From JAVJSU01 sp040219275 (lineage in GTDB: Bacteria > Chloroflexota > Anaerolineae > Aggregatilineales > Phototrophicaceae), in the NCBI GenBank assembly GCA_040219275.1, contig JAVJSU010000014.1, positions 1 through 64,000 of the forward strand: 64,000 nucleotides of DNA. Reading direction: 5' to 3'. The notes below the pieces were generated by a model. The model saw only the letters and a program-made list of their open reading frames with translations. It was not told where the DNA came from and ran no database searches. The translations under genes were made by a program, and so were the position numbers. The number at the start of each line of letters is the position of its first letter. The stretch's first letter is position 1. Below, one piece after another: positions 28,152-36,388 of this stretch.

Positions 28152-29180
28152 ATGAGTCAATACATCATAAGGCGTATATTGCAGGGCATTCCTACATTTT
28201 TCGGGATTACGCTGATTGCCTTTATCCTTATGTCAGTCGCGCCGGGTGATCCGATTTCAGTGATTACGTTCAATCCAAGTTCCGGCGATACACAATCCGC
28301 AGAACGGATGCGGCGACAACTCGGACTCAATGAGCCGCCCTTAATGCAATACGTCTATTGGCTGATTGGGAACGATTGGACGCAATACGATTCCAACGGT
28401 GACGGCATCAAAGACAGCCCCGGCATACGGCGCGGTTTCTTGCGTGGCGATTTAGGCACATCCATTAAACATCGTCGTCCCGTCGCGGATTTACTGAAAC
28501 AGCGCATACCGGCAACGCTTCAACTCACCTTTACCGCGCTCATTCTTGGCTATGGTATGGGGATTTTACTAGGTATTCTGGCGGCGGTCTCGCATCGCTC
28601 ATGGATAGATCAATTCGTTCGCATCATTTCCGTGGTGGGCAACGCCGTGCCGGAATTTTGGCTCGGTTTACTGCTCATCATTTTCTTTAGTATCCGGTTG
28701 GATGTACTCCCGATGAGTGGCATGAGGAGCATTAGCAATCGCGGCGAATTTGATCTGTGGGATACCGCCTCGCACATGATTCTCCCCGTGACCGTCTTAT
28801 CGCTGAACACGATTGCCTTCGTCTCCCGATTTACCAGAGCAGAGTTACTCGAAGTTCTCGAACAAGATTTCATTCGTACTGCACGGGCGAAAGGGTTAAA
28901 AGATCAGGTCGTCTGGTGGAAGCACGCGCTCAGAAATGCCCTCCTGCCAGTCGCCACATTCTTAGGTCCGGGCATCGGCACTTTGTTGGCGGGTGCGGTC
29001 ATCGTCGAGCGTGTGTTTGCCTGGCCCGGACTCGGTTCACTGATCGTCGATGGTGTTTTTCAGCGTGATTATCCGCTCGTGATGGGATCGGTTGTGATTG
29101 TCTCCGTGATGTTTATTCTCGGTGTATTGCTTTCGGATATTCTATATGCCGTACTTGATCCCCGTATTCGTTTGAAATAA
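28152..29180 (+). CDS. Oligopeptide/dipeptide ABC transporter permease (OppB/DppB type)
   Basis: 342 residues with the standard six-helix DppB layout: TM1 about 9-29 followed by APGDP, an outer loop, LRGDLG, five further helices, and the EAA loop (about 235-250; IRTARAKGL..WWKHALRNALLP) that docks the ATPase. It ends with the family signature DILYAVLDPRIRLK. The outer loop carries a DxNxDGxxD calcium-loop-like sequence (D80-D88). Partner permease 31 nt downstream. No ATPase gene is nearby. The substrate is probably peptides, or a sugar or metal in this superfamily; the sequence does not decide. Confidence 0.9.
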   Translation: MSQYIIRRILQGIPTFFGITLIAFILMSVAPGDPISVITFNPSSGDTQSAERMRRQLGLNEPPLMQYVYWLIGNDWTQYDSNGDGIKDSPGIRRGFLRGDLGTSIKHRRPVADLLKQRIPATLQLTFTALILGYGMGILLGILAAVSHRSWIDQFVRIISVVGNAVPEFWLGLLLIIFFSIRLDVLPMSGMRSISNRGEFDLWDTASHMILPVTVLSLNTIAFVSRFTRAELLEVLEQDFIRTARAKGLKDQVVWWKHALRNALLPVATFLGPGIGTLLAGAVIVERVFAWPGLGSLIVDGVFQRDYPLVMGSVVIVSVMFILGVLLSDILYAVLDPRIRLK

Positions 29181-29210
29181 GATCGAAATAAGATCACGAA
29201 ATGAGATCAC
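29174..29210 (+). repeat. Three imperfect tandem repeats spanning a stop codon
   Basis: GAAATAAGATC (29174-29184), GAAATAAGATCAC (29185-29197) and GAAATGAGATCAC (29198-29210) lie end to end between the two permease genes. The first copy contains the stop codon of the OppB-type gene, and the third ends one base before the next start. Confidence 0.7.
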
Positions 29211-29211
29211 A

Positions 29212-30138
29212 ATGAACCCAAAATTATCCGGTCAGGCTATAGCGACCCTCAATACAGAACCAATCGTTGATCCGAATGTGAGTCGATCCTTATGGATGGA
29301 TGCACTCCGCCATATCCTGCGGGATAGATTGACCATGCTTGCCATCATCCTCCTAACCTTACTCACGCTGATTTGTGTGCTTGGTCCGCCTTATGTGGAG
29401 CGGCAACTTGGCGTTGATGTCAATCGTATTCGGGTGGTTGATCGCTTCAAACAACCGGGCACAGAAGGTCATTTGCTCGGAACAGATGAATATGGGCGCG
29501 ATCAACTTATCCGCCTGATGTATGGTGGGCGCATCTCGCTGGCAATTGCCTTTACCGCCAGCTTTATGATTATCGCGATTGGGGTCGTTCTGGGACTCGT
29601 CGCGGGTTATTATGGCGGATTTACCGACGATGTGATTATGTGGCTTATCAACACGCTCAGTTCAATGCCACCGCTATTCATCCTCTTGCTTGTCTCTGCC
29701 TTATGGTCACCGGAACCAGCAACGTTGGTCATCATATTGGCGTTGATTGGCTGGTTCGGAACCTGTCGCCTCGTGCGTGGCGAAGTGCTTTCCATCAAAG
29801 AGAGTGATTATGTGCTGGCGGCGCGGGCATTAGGTGCGTCGGATACACGCCTATTATTCGTCCACATTCTGCCGAATATTTTCTCCATCATTATCGTGAC
29901 GGGTACGATCATCGCCGGTAATCTCATCCTGCTGGAATCGGGCTTAAGTTATCTCGGCTTAGGCGTGCAACCGCCCACCCCCACATGGGGTAATATGCTC
30001 ACCGATGCCCAGTATTTTCTGGTGACAGGCGTGCATCTGATCGTCTATCCGGGCGTTCTGATTATGGTCACGGTGCTATCCTTCTACCTTGTCGGGGATG
30101 GCTTACGGGACGCGCTTGATCCACGTCGTAAACTATAA
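29212..30138 (+). CDS. Oligopeptide/dipeptide ABC transporter permease (OppC/DppC type)
   Basis: 308 residues. N-terminal cytosolic segment, TM1 about 43-62, an outer loop ending in HLLGTDEYGRDQLIRLMYGGR (the OppC 'LGTDxxGRDxxSRLxxGxR' signature), and five more helices. The EAA loop contains VLAARALGASDTRLLFVHILPN. The C-terminus YLVGDGLRDALDPRRKL is typical. Forms the heterodimeric channel with the OppB-type protein just upstream. The lipoprotein gene follows 9 nt downstream and is probably in the same operon. Confidence 0.92.
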   Translation: MNPKLSGQAIATLNTEPIVDPNVSRSLWMDALRHILRDRLTMLAIILLTLLTLICVLGPPYVERQLGVDVNRIRVVDRFKQPGTEGHLLGTDEYGRDQLIRLMYGGRISLAIAFTASFMIIAIGVVLGLVAGYYGGFTDDVIMWLINTLSSMPPLFILLLVSALWSPEPATLVIILALIGWFGTCRLVRGEVLSIKESDYVLAARALGASDTRLLFVHILPNIFSIIIVTGTIIAGNLILLESGLSYLGLGVQPPTPTWGNMLTDAQYFLVTGVHLIVYPGVLIMVTVLSFYLVGDGLRDALDPRRKL

Positions 30139-30147
30139 GGAACTTTG

Positions 30148-30708
30148 ATGATCCAAAATCGAAAAGTTGCGCTGATTTTCTTCGGCGTGTTATGTGGTGT
30201 TGCCTTATTGTTGAGTGCGTGTTCGTCATCGGATGATAATCCGCTCTCGATCCAATTTGAGAGCAACGCCTTCACCCTGCGTTATCCAGCAGGCTGGCAA
30301 CATCAAATTCCACAGACCAACATGCTCTTTATCGCCAGCCCTGAGATACTAGCGCAACAATCCGGCGCAACCGTCACCATACAGCGCAGTGTGGCGCTCA
30401 CCTCAACCGCAGAGACGCTTGGAGATGCACTGGATAGCTATTTAGAACGGGGACCTTTGCGGGCAGATCGTGATTGGAAGTTGGTCGGTGAGTCTGTACG
30501 GGGTGAACTGGATAGCTACGAAACGGTGGTGGCTATCGTGGAAGGCTCTGAGCAAGCAGGCACATTGCCCATGCGCTCGGAAATTCATATTTTGGAGGCG
30601 GAGAGTGGCTTCTTTTTTATCGTCACCCTCACCGCACCCATCGAACAATGGGAAACCATCTCGCCTGTGCTGGCACAAATACGGGACAGTATAGACATAC
30701 TCGAATAA
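30148..30708 (+). CDS. Lipoprotein, PsbP/DcrB-like fold possible
   Basis: 186 residues. A type II signal peptide with lipobox LLSAC (Cys at about residue 25) is followed by a Ser/Asp-rich tether. The mature domain begins with FTLRYPAGWQHQIP, a pattern common in PsbP/DcrB-like lipoproteins, and ends with a helix VLAQIRDSIDI. The start is the ATG at 30148 with AAGGA 6 nt upstream; the TTG just before it is rejected. Its position at the end of the permease operon hints at a surface accessory of the transporter, but this is only context. Confidence 0.75.
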   Translation: MIQNRKVALIFFGVLCGVALLLSACSSSDDNPLSIQFESNAFTLRYPAGWQHQIPQTNMLFIASPEILAQQSGATVTIQRSVALTSTAETLGDALDSYLERGPLRADRDWKLVGESVRGELDSYETVVAIVEGSEQAGTLPMRSEIHILEAESGFFFIVTLTAPIEQWETISPVLAQIRDSIDILE

Positions 30709-30712
30709 AAAT

Positions 30713-30753
30713 GGGGCGGTTGTTGCACATAACTATGTACAAAAAACCGCCCC
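30713..30753 (-). terminator. Terminator-like hairpin between convergent genes
   Basis: GGGGCGGTT (30713-30721) pairs with AACCGCCCC (30745-30753). The loop contains a second imperfect stem (TTG.ACAT/ATGT.CAA). On the minus strand the stem is followed by ATTTTTATT, so it most likely ends the solute-binding-protein transcript; on the plus strand it closes the lipoprotein operon. Confidence 0.7.
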
Positions 30754-30777
30754 AAAATGTACTACTGATTAACTTCT

Positions 30778-30853
30778 TTAACCTCACGTACCCGCATCAG
30801 ATCAGTACTCCCCCTCTACAAGTTTTGGAGAGGGGGCCGGGGGGTGAGGTTAA
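30778..30853. repeat. Nested inverted-repeat element
   Basis: A 76-bp unit bounded by a perfect 10-bp inverted repeat (TTAACCTCAC at 30778-30787 with its complement at 30844-30853) and an inner 8-bp inverted repeat CCCCCTCT/AGAGGGGG (30810-30817 with 30829-30836). Its core matches, in opposite orientation, the interior of the MITE-like element at 48878-49062. It lies in the 153-bp gap between convergent genes. Confidence 0.6.
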
Positions 30854-30861
30854 TCTACTAA

Positions 30862-32529
30862 CTATTGATCCAATGTCCAGTCCTGTACATGGGAGGTATA
30901 GCCGTAGAAAACCCATGACGGACCTGGCTCAAAGTTGCCAATACGTGAATTGGCGACATGGAAAATGTTCGGGATGAATGTCCAGTCATAGGCGACATCA
31001 TCATGTGTGATCTGCTGGATTTCGTAGTAGATCTCAGCGCGTGCGGCAGGGTCACAACCCGGTACGGCGCGTGCCGCTTCGATGAGTGCATCCACTTCTG
31101 GATTTACGTAGGAAGCAAGGTTGTTGCCTGCGCCCGGAATGTCTTGCTGGCTCTGGAGCAAGGTGGTGAAGGTATTCGGGTCAGTCGCCGTGCTGTTGCT
31201 CATGGCTGTCGCATCGTAAGCCTGACCGAGATACACCTCAGGAATGTAGTTTGACCATTCCACCAATTCCAATGATACGTCAAAACCGATCTGATTCAGT
31301 TGATCCTGTGCGACCAACACAGAAGTTTCGAACAGTTGCAGAATGTTGCTGTAGCGAATGGTGAATGCCAGCGGTGTACCGGCTTCTGCGGTGGCACAAC
31401 CATTACATTCACGCACGCCATCACCATCGGCATCTGTCCAGCCGGCGGCATCAAGCAGTGCCATCGAGGCATCAGGATCATAGGGCCACAGTTCAACATC
31501 GGTGTTATATGCCCAGCCGTAAGCCGGTGCAACCACGCCCACTAACGGGGTACCACCATCAGCACCGCCGAGTGTTTCCAGAACATCCAGCTTATTCCAG
31601 CCCATCGCAACAGCCTGACGCACGCTGATGTCTGAGAACAACGGATGCGGTGTTTGTGCGACGGGGTTGCCATCTTCGTCGTATGCAGGTTGCGGATCAT
31701 TCCCATCAACCCAGTTCATCGACAGGAAGTTCACCGATACTTGCGGGAAGGATTCGAACTGTAAGCCGTCGCGATTCTGGATTTGCTCGAACAAATCGCC
31801 CTGGAAGTAAGTGTAATCAATCTCGCCTGCCTGAATCGCCTGAATTGCCAGTGCTTGTTCACCGATAACGCGGTTAATCAAGAAGGGGATGTTCGGCTCT
31901 CCACCAAAGTAATCAGGGTTGGCGCGGAAACGCTGGAATTCATCAGGTGCCCATTCTTCAAGAATGTACGACCCGCCGCTGATGTCAGGATTCATGTTGA
32001 AGTCGCTGGTTTCAAAATCGCTGAAATCTGCCGCAAATTTATGTGCAGGCAGGAAGTGAACGATTTGAAGATCACCGATTGCCGCACAATTGATTTCGTT
32101 CAGCACAATCGAATAGGTCGAGTCATCAATGACGTTAAATTCGGCGATTTGCGAAACGATTTCTTCGTAAATGGTGTTGATGCTTTCCTGTTGGGTCGCT
32201 TCAATCACAAATTGCATATCCATAGACGTAATGGGCGTGCCGTCGCTCCAAATTGCGCCATCTTGAATGGTGAATGTATAGGTCAGACCATCTTCAGAAA
32301 TTTCGTAACTGGTCAGCCCCGGAATAACTTCACCGGTAAAGCTATCTACTTCTAACGGTTTAGGGAACAGAAGGTCATAGGCTTGTGAAGAAGCTCCATC
32401 GTTGGAGAGTGCTGGATTGAACGTGACGATGTTACCAAATCCACGAATAACAACGGTCTCGTCATCCTGCCCGGCAATAGGGATCGAAAAGAGAAATAGA
32501 ACCAGCAAAAAGATGACACTTCGTTTCAT
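30862..32529 (-). CDS. Family-5 extracellular solute-binding protein (peptide/opine/nickel type)
   Basis: 555 residues from the ATG at 32529, which has GGAGG 6 nt upstream; longer in-frame starts are rejected. Signal peptide MKRSVIFLLVLFLFSIPIAG. SBP_bac_5 features: a YEISEDGLTYTFTIQDGAIWSDG segment (the classic DGxxYTFxLRxGxxWxDG signature), DVSLELVEWSNY, and NPEVDALIEAA near the end. Inserted after AAGWTDADGDGVRE is a CNGC motif, shared in form (CQGC) with the second binding protein in the window. Convergent with a permease pair that lacks its own binding protein, so the two may work together despite opposite strands. Confidence 0.92.
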   Translation of the reverse strand: MKRSVIFLLVLFLFSIPIAGQDDETVVIRGFGNIVTFNPALSNDGASSQAYDLLFPKPLEVDSFTGEVIPGLTSYEISEDGLTYTFTIQDGAIWSDGTPITSMDMQFVIEATQQESINTIYEEIVSQIAEFNVIDDSTYSIVLNEINCAAIGDLQIVHFLPAHKFAADFSDFETSDFNMNPDISGGSYILEEWAPDEFQRFRANPDYFGGEPNIPFLINRVIGEQALAIQAIQAGEIDYTYFQGDLFEQIQNRDGLQFESFPQVSVNFLSMNWVDGNDPQPAYDEDGNPVAQTPHPLFSDISVRQAVAMGWNKLDVLETLGGADGGTPLVGVVAPAYGWAYNTDVELWPYDPDASMALLDAAGWTDADGDGVRECNGCATAEAGTPLAFTIRYSNILQLFETSVLVAQDQLNQIGFDVSLELVEWSNYIPEVYLGQAYDATAMSNSTATDPNTFTTLLQSQQDIPGAGNNLASYVNPEVDALIEAARAVPGCDPAARAEIYYEIQQITHDDVAYDWTFIPNIFHVANSRIGNFEPGPSWVFYGYTSHVQDWTLDQ

Positions 32530-32880
32530 GTAAATCCTCCGAATTAGCCATAAACTGAACATGAATATGTCCAATTATTGCAATTTTAGCCATAAATGCC
32601 TGGCTTTCCAATAAATTGGTGTTATTTGGTATTTGGTTGATGCTCTATCTGTCGTTATTGTCCGTTTGTCTCAACCCATCATATATTATCATCCCATTAG
32701 TCATAGAATATTGTGGATAATCGGCAGATGTAGCGCCATCCCCACGCAATAACGAATAAGTCAGCTGTGCTGTTGGAAAGTGAGATACCGTCGTTGTGAC
32801 GAAACACCGTGCTGACCCCATCACACCAATGACGATACCGGCATCATCGCCGATATAAAGAGAAAGATAAAAACAAAAAG
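32530..32880. other. Intergenic region between divergent genes
   Basis: 351 bp between the solute-binding protein and the SDR gene. It is AT-rich near the binding-protein start and presumably holds both promoters; I could not resolve a reliable -35/-10 pair, an operator or an RNA gene in it. Confidence 0.5.
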
Positions 32881-33585
32881 ATGACGAAAAGAATCGCAGT
32901 TGTCACCGGTGCAGGGCAGGGTATGGGACGCGCAATCGCCCGCAATCTTGCTTCTCATAATGTGCATGTTGTGCTGGTCGGCAGAACCGAATCTAAATTA
33001 CAAGCTGTTGCTGGCGAAATCCAAGCCATTAACGGCGCATCCACCGTTGTGCCACTAGACATCACTGATGTGGACGCAGTTGACGTGTTTGTACGCACAA
33101 TGAGCGACCAAACGGTTGATATTCTGGTCAATTGTGCCGGAGATTGGCTCATCAAACCTCTTGAAGAAACCATAGATGCAGATTTACAGCACATTCTGGA
33201 CATTAATCTCATCGCGCCCTACCGTTTGTCGCGTGCATTTTTGCCGAATCTACGCAAGAGCGATAATGCCTCCATCATCAATATCGGCTCGATGGCGGCA
33301 GTGGGGTCGCATCCCGGAATCACCGCCTATACCGCCGCGAAAACCGGACTGCGTGGCTTAACCGGTTCACTTGCTCAAGAACTCAGGGGCGATTTAATTC
33401 GCGTCGTCATGCTCTCCACCACGCCCGCCAACACCCCAATGCGCTGGTCTGCCTCGCCCGGCATGGATCCTAATATGCTGGTCGAGCCGGAAACCATCGC
33501 GCATGTTGCCGCCATGATTACCAATTTGCCCAAAGGAATCACCATCAACGATCTCTTGCTGGAATCCATGTTGTTAGAGATGTAA
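32881..33585 (+). CDS. Short-chain dehydrogenase/reductase (FabG-like)
   Basis: 234 residues of the classical SDR fold: the dinucleotide-binding TGAGQGMGRAIA (about residues 10-21), VGRTESKL that favours NADP(H), the NCAG motif, the catalytic Ser in NIGSMAAVG and the YTAAK (YxxxK) pair. The C-terminus is short, as in 3-ketoacyl-ACP-reductase-like SDRs of broad specificity. It acts in the cytosol on a carbonyl or alcohol substrate that cannot be named. It is flanked by non-coding DNA on both sides, so no pathway context is available. Confidence 0.9.
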   Translation: MTKRIAVVTGAGQGMGRAIARNLASHNVHVVLVGRTESKLQAVAGEIQAINGASTVVPLDITDVDAVDVFVRTMSDQTVDILVNCAGDWLIKPLEETIDADLQHILDINLIAPYRLSRAFLPNLRKSDNASIINIGSMAAVGSHPGITAYTAAKTGLRGLTGSLAQELRGDLIRVVMLSTTPANTPMRWSASPGMDPNMLVEPETIAHVAAMITNLPKGITINDLLLESMLLEM

Positions 33586-33697
33586 ACGTTAACGCGATAG
33601 CGGATGATCTGTATAATGGGATAGTCACCGGATTTCAGGTATGAAGTCCGGTTGAAGCTGTAAATCAAAGACAGAACAACCGAAAGATAATAAACGT

Positions 33698-34684
33698 ATG
33701 TCCCCGACAGCCAGTGAATACAACAAAAGCGCCTTAACACGCGTCCGCGAGGGCGATATGGACGGCGCGATTGCCGATTGGACGGCGGCGATTGACCTGA
33801 ACCCGGCTTTTGCCATCGCCTATTCCAACCGTGCCAACGCTTATCTGTCCAATGGCGAGGTCGAACGCGCTTTCGCCGATCATGACAAAGCCATCTCCCT
33901 TGATCCTGAAAATCCTGATTCCTATTTGAATCGTGCCAATGCGCGGCAAGCTACACAGGATTTACGCGGCGCGTTGAAAGACCTCGATATTGCGGCACGC
34001 TTACGCCCCGACGATGCGGGCATTTATTACAATCGAGGCAATGTGTATGCCGCCTCCAATAATGCAAAAGCCGCGCTGGAAGATTGGACAACTGCCATCC
34101 ACATGAACTCGTCCTTTACACCCGCCTATGTCAATCGTGGCGGGGTGCGCCTACAAATGGGCGATGTAGACGGGGCAATTGCCGACATAAGCATGGCGGT
34201 AGAAATTCACCCCAACAATGCCGATTACTGGAAGAATCGCGGTAATGCCTACGTGCTTATTGGCGAACTCGAAAAAGCCCTCGCGGATTTTGACCGTGCG
34301 CTAGAATTGAATCCACAATTTATTGAGGCACTGGCATTTCGCGGCAACACGCATTACCGTGCGGGGAATTTTCCAGCCGCGCTGGCAGATTTTGACCGTG
34401 TGATCGACATTCTGCCCGACGAATCCGCCAATTACATCAATCGCGGCATCATCATGGCGGCGCAGGGAGATGCGAAGGCGGCAATCAGCGATTTTGATAT
34501 TGCGCTCCAACTCAATCCTGATAGCACACAGGCGTATCGTAACCGTGCAGAATTACGCCAGAAAACAGGAGATCTGGCGGGTGCAGTCGCAGATTATCAA
34601 GCCTATTTAGAGCTTGGTGGCGGCAAACGCTACGGCGATCAGGCACAGGTCGAAGCCCGTTTGCAGGCACTCAACGCGGGATAA
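33698..34684 (+). CDS. TPR-repeat protein (nine repeats)
   Basis: 328 residues made almost entirely of nine tandem 34-residue tetratricopeptide repeats (for example AYSNRANAYLSNGEVERAFA, YWKNRGNAYVLIGELEKALA). Each has the (N)RG/RA..Y...G....A..D...A..L.P pattern, and a short capping helix follows. It has no signal peptide or membrane helix, so it is a cytosolic protein-protein interaction scaffold. The repeats resemble each other strongly, suggesting recent expansion. A TATAAT box lies about 80 bp upstream (33612-33617), without a clear -35. The partner is unknown. Confidence 0.92.
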   Translation: MSPTASEYNKSALTRVREGDMDGAIADWTAAIDLNPAFAIAYSNRANAYLSNGEVERAFADHDKAISLDPENPDSYLNRANARQATQDLRGALKDLDIAARLRPDDAGIYYNRGNVYAASNNAKAALEDWTTAIHMNSSFTPAYVNRGGVRLQMGDVDGAIADISMAVEIHPNNADYWKNRGNAYVLIGELEKALADFDRALELNPQFIEALAFRGNTHYRAGNFPAALADFDRVIDILPDESANYINRGIIMAAQGDAKAAISDFDIALQLNPDSTQAYRNRAELRQKTGDLAGAVADYQAYLELGGGKRYGDQAQVEARLQALNAG

Positions 34685-34752
34685 TCAATCCACAAAACGC
34701 GAAACGCCCGTATAATGAGTACTGTGAAAACGATGTTAAGTGAGTAGTTTTA

Positions 34753-35538
34753 TTGATTATTGAAGACGACCCCATACTGGGGAAATTTATCGCATTTTAT
34801 CCGAGCAACCGCGCACGGCTCTTGTTGATCGCAGGCGGAATTCTCGGTGTGGTCTGGTTCGTGGTGACTGTCGCCCTGTGGGAAGTCGAAGCCGGGCTTG
34901 CTTCTGCCATCACGGTGGCGGTGATTAGCGCGACGACCCTGCTCGTCGGCTGGTATGTCGCCCATTTGTGGAATCGGGAAGTCATCCTGTTTGAGCACGG
35001 ATTCAGCTATCGACAAGGCTCGTATAATGCCTTCATCCAATATAGCGATGTCCGCACAATCCGCCAGAAAGCCGAGCGTTTGTCCTATTTTGGCGGATGG
35101 GTACACTACACCGTCTATAAAGTGATGCTCAAAACCAGCTTAGATGAGGTAATCGTCCTCAACAATATCTATCGCAAAATGGACGATCTCAGCGTGCGGA
35201 TTGAAGCGGCGGTGACGATTTTTCTGCGCCCCTATGTGAAAGCACAAATTCAAGAACACGGGTCAATGCCTTTCGCACAATCCCTTTCCGTCACAGAAAA
35301 CGGCTTAAATAGCGAACAGCGCACGCTTGATTGGGCGCAATTGGGCGGGTATGAGGTTAAAAATGGCGCGTTGACGATCAAAACGGGTGCAAATGTTAGC
35401 TGGCTAACCGTCCCGCTGGACGAGGTTGATAACATTCGCCTTCTGCTGGAGCTACTGCGTGAGCACATGAATATTAATCCTACTCACTCTTCTGAGTCTG
35501 CAATCATCACGGAACCGGAAGAAGGAGGCACGCCATGA
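34753..35538 (+). CDS. Two-TM membrane protein with a PH-like cytosolic domain
   Basis: 261 residues. Two adjacent hydrophobic helices (about 23-43 and 46-66) are followed by VILFEHGFSYRQGSYNAFIQYSDVRTI-like strands reminiscent of bacterial PH/DUF6585-type domains, in which a membrane protein carries a beta-rich domain. A second beta-rich stretch (about 170-245) repeats the style. The start is a TTG with only a weak GTGAG upstream, so the exact start is uncertain; a TATAAT box lies at 34711-34716. It overlaps the next gene by ATGA and the two are probably co-translated. No function is known to me. Confidence 0.65.
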   Translation: MIIEDDPILGKFIAFYPSNRARLLLIAGGILGVVWFVVTVALWEVEAGLASAITVAVISATTLLVGWYVAHLWNREVILFEHGFSYRQGSYNAFIQYSDVRTIRQKAERLSYFGGWVHYTVYKVMLKTSLDEVIVLNNIYRKMDDLSVRIEAAVTIFLRPYVKAQIQEHGSMPFAQSLSVTENGLNSEQRTLDWAQLGGYEVKNGALTIKTGANVSWLTVPLDEVDNIRLLLELLREHMNINPTHSSESAIITEPEEGGTP

Positions 35539-36008
35539 TTTATGAGATTCATCTCTACGTGCCGAAAACAGGCAAGCTCACACCTGCCATGCTCGACTGG
35601 CTGTTCCAGAACGGGCAAAGTGATGACCAACCGGAACACTATTGGCCCGTCCGAAAGCTAAAGCCAAAAGCCCTTGCGCGGGCATTGCTCCGGCTTGATC
35701 CAAGTTTAGAACCCATTCCAGGACCGGGCGAGGACGTAGAATTACATTACCCTGATGACAATCTCGGCATTGTGCTCTATCTACATGATCGGGGGATGAT
35801 TGTCTTCTTCCCTTATATGTCATTCGGGATTTTTTCGCGGATTGTGCTGGGAATTTGCTATACCTATATCCGCTATCTCTATGATGAAGCGGGTTTCTGG
35901 AGTTACGATCCGCAATTGAACGTGCTATCGTATGCGGATGATTTCCAGTCTATCGAAGATACGGCAATCCTGATGGATCAAGTGATGCCCCGTTTGCTTT
36001 CCTCATAG
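35535..36008 (+). CDS. Conserved hypothetical protein, translationally coupled
   Basis: 157 residues, cytosolic, acidic, with no motif I recognise. Features: an N-terminal IHLYVPKTGKLTPAMLDW segment, a Pro/Gly-rich centre (EPIPGPGEDVELHYPDD), a hydrophobic IVFFPYMSFG, and a Tyr-rich helix ICYTYIRYLYDEAGFWSYDP. Its ATG overlaps the stop of the membrane PH-like gene and GAAGGAGG lies just upstream, so the pair is an operon and the two proteins may act together. Confidence 0.65.
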   Translation: MIYEIHLYVPKTGKLTPAMLDWLFQNGQSDDQPEHYWPVRKLKPKALARALLRLDPSLEPIPGPGEDVELHYPDDNLGIVLYLHDRGMIVFFPYMSFGIFSRIVLGICYTYIRYLYDEAGFWSYDPQLNVLSYADDFQSIEDTAILMDQVMPRLLSS

Positions 36009-36264
36009 CTGAATAGCCAATCCCATAACTAGACTGTAATCACGCTGTTATGGTCTTGAAATAATCATGAGGCACACTGTAGTGGATATTTCAAAAATTC
36101 ATTGTGTGCGAGGTGGTTAACATAGCGTTTTAAAGGTCAGTGTAACAATTTTAAATTTGTAGCATTAACCCTGTTTTTAATCCAGCTTTCAAAAAAAATT
36201 AAATGCGCTAAGTAAAAAACGACAGCGTTTATAGCGGTAAGTAGACAAAAGTGACAGGATTTTC

Positions 36265-36293
36265 TTGCCACGCTTGGTTAGTTATGCTATTCT
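36265..36293 (+). promoter_or_regulatory. Promoter of the second peptide-binding-protein gene
   Basis: TTGCCA (36265-36270), a 17-nt spacer and TATTCT (36288-36293), preceded by TGC as an extended -10, lie 95 nt before the ATG at 36389. The 36009-36264 stretch upstream is non-coding and includes a near-perfect 16-bp palindrome (36145-36160) and a GCACAC/GTGTGC inverted repeat (36072-36109). Confidence 0.6.
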
Positions 36294-36388
36294 CCATGAA
36301 ACCTATTCCATTTAGGATAGGATGCACATGGACGTACCCCGTTTAAATCGTCCATGCTAACAAATCGTTTTTTACTTAGGAGGAACGA

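Noticed and set aside
31783..32355. 190-codon open frame on the plus strand
   Set aside because: It lies fully antisense to the well-supported family-5 solute-binding protein and has no domain or ribosome-binding site; it is a shadow of that gene's codon usage.
33612..33617. TATAAT box upstream of the TPR gene
   Set aside because: No acceptable -35 at 16-18 nt; not listed as a promoter on its own.
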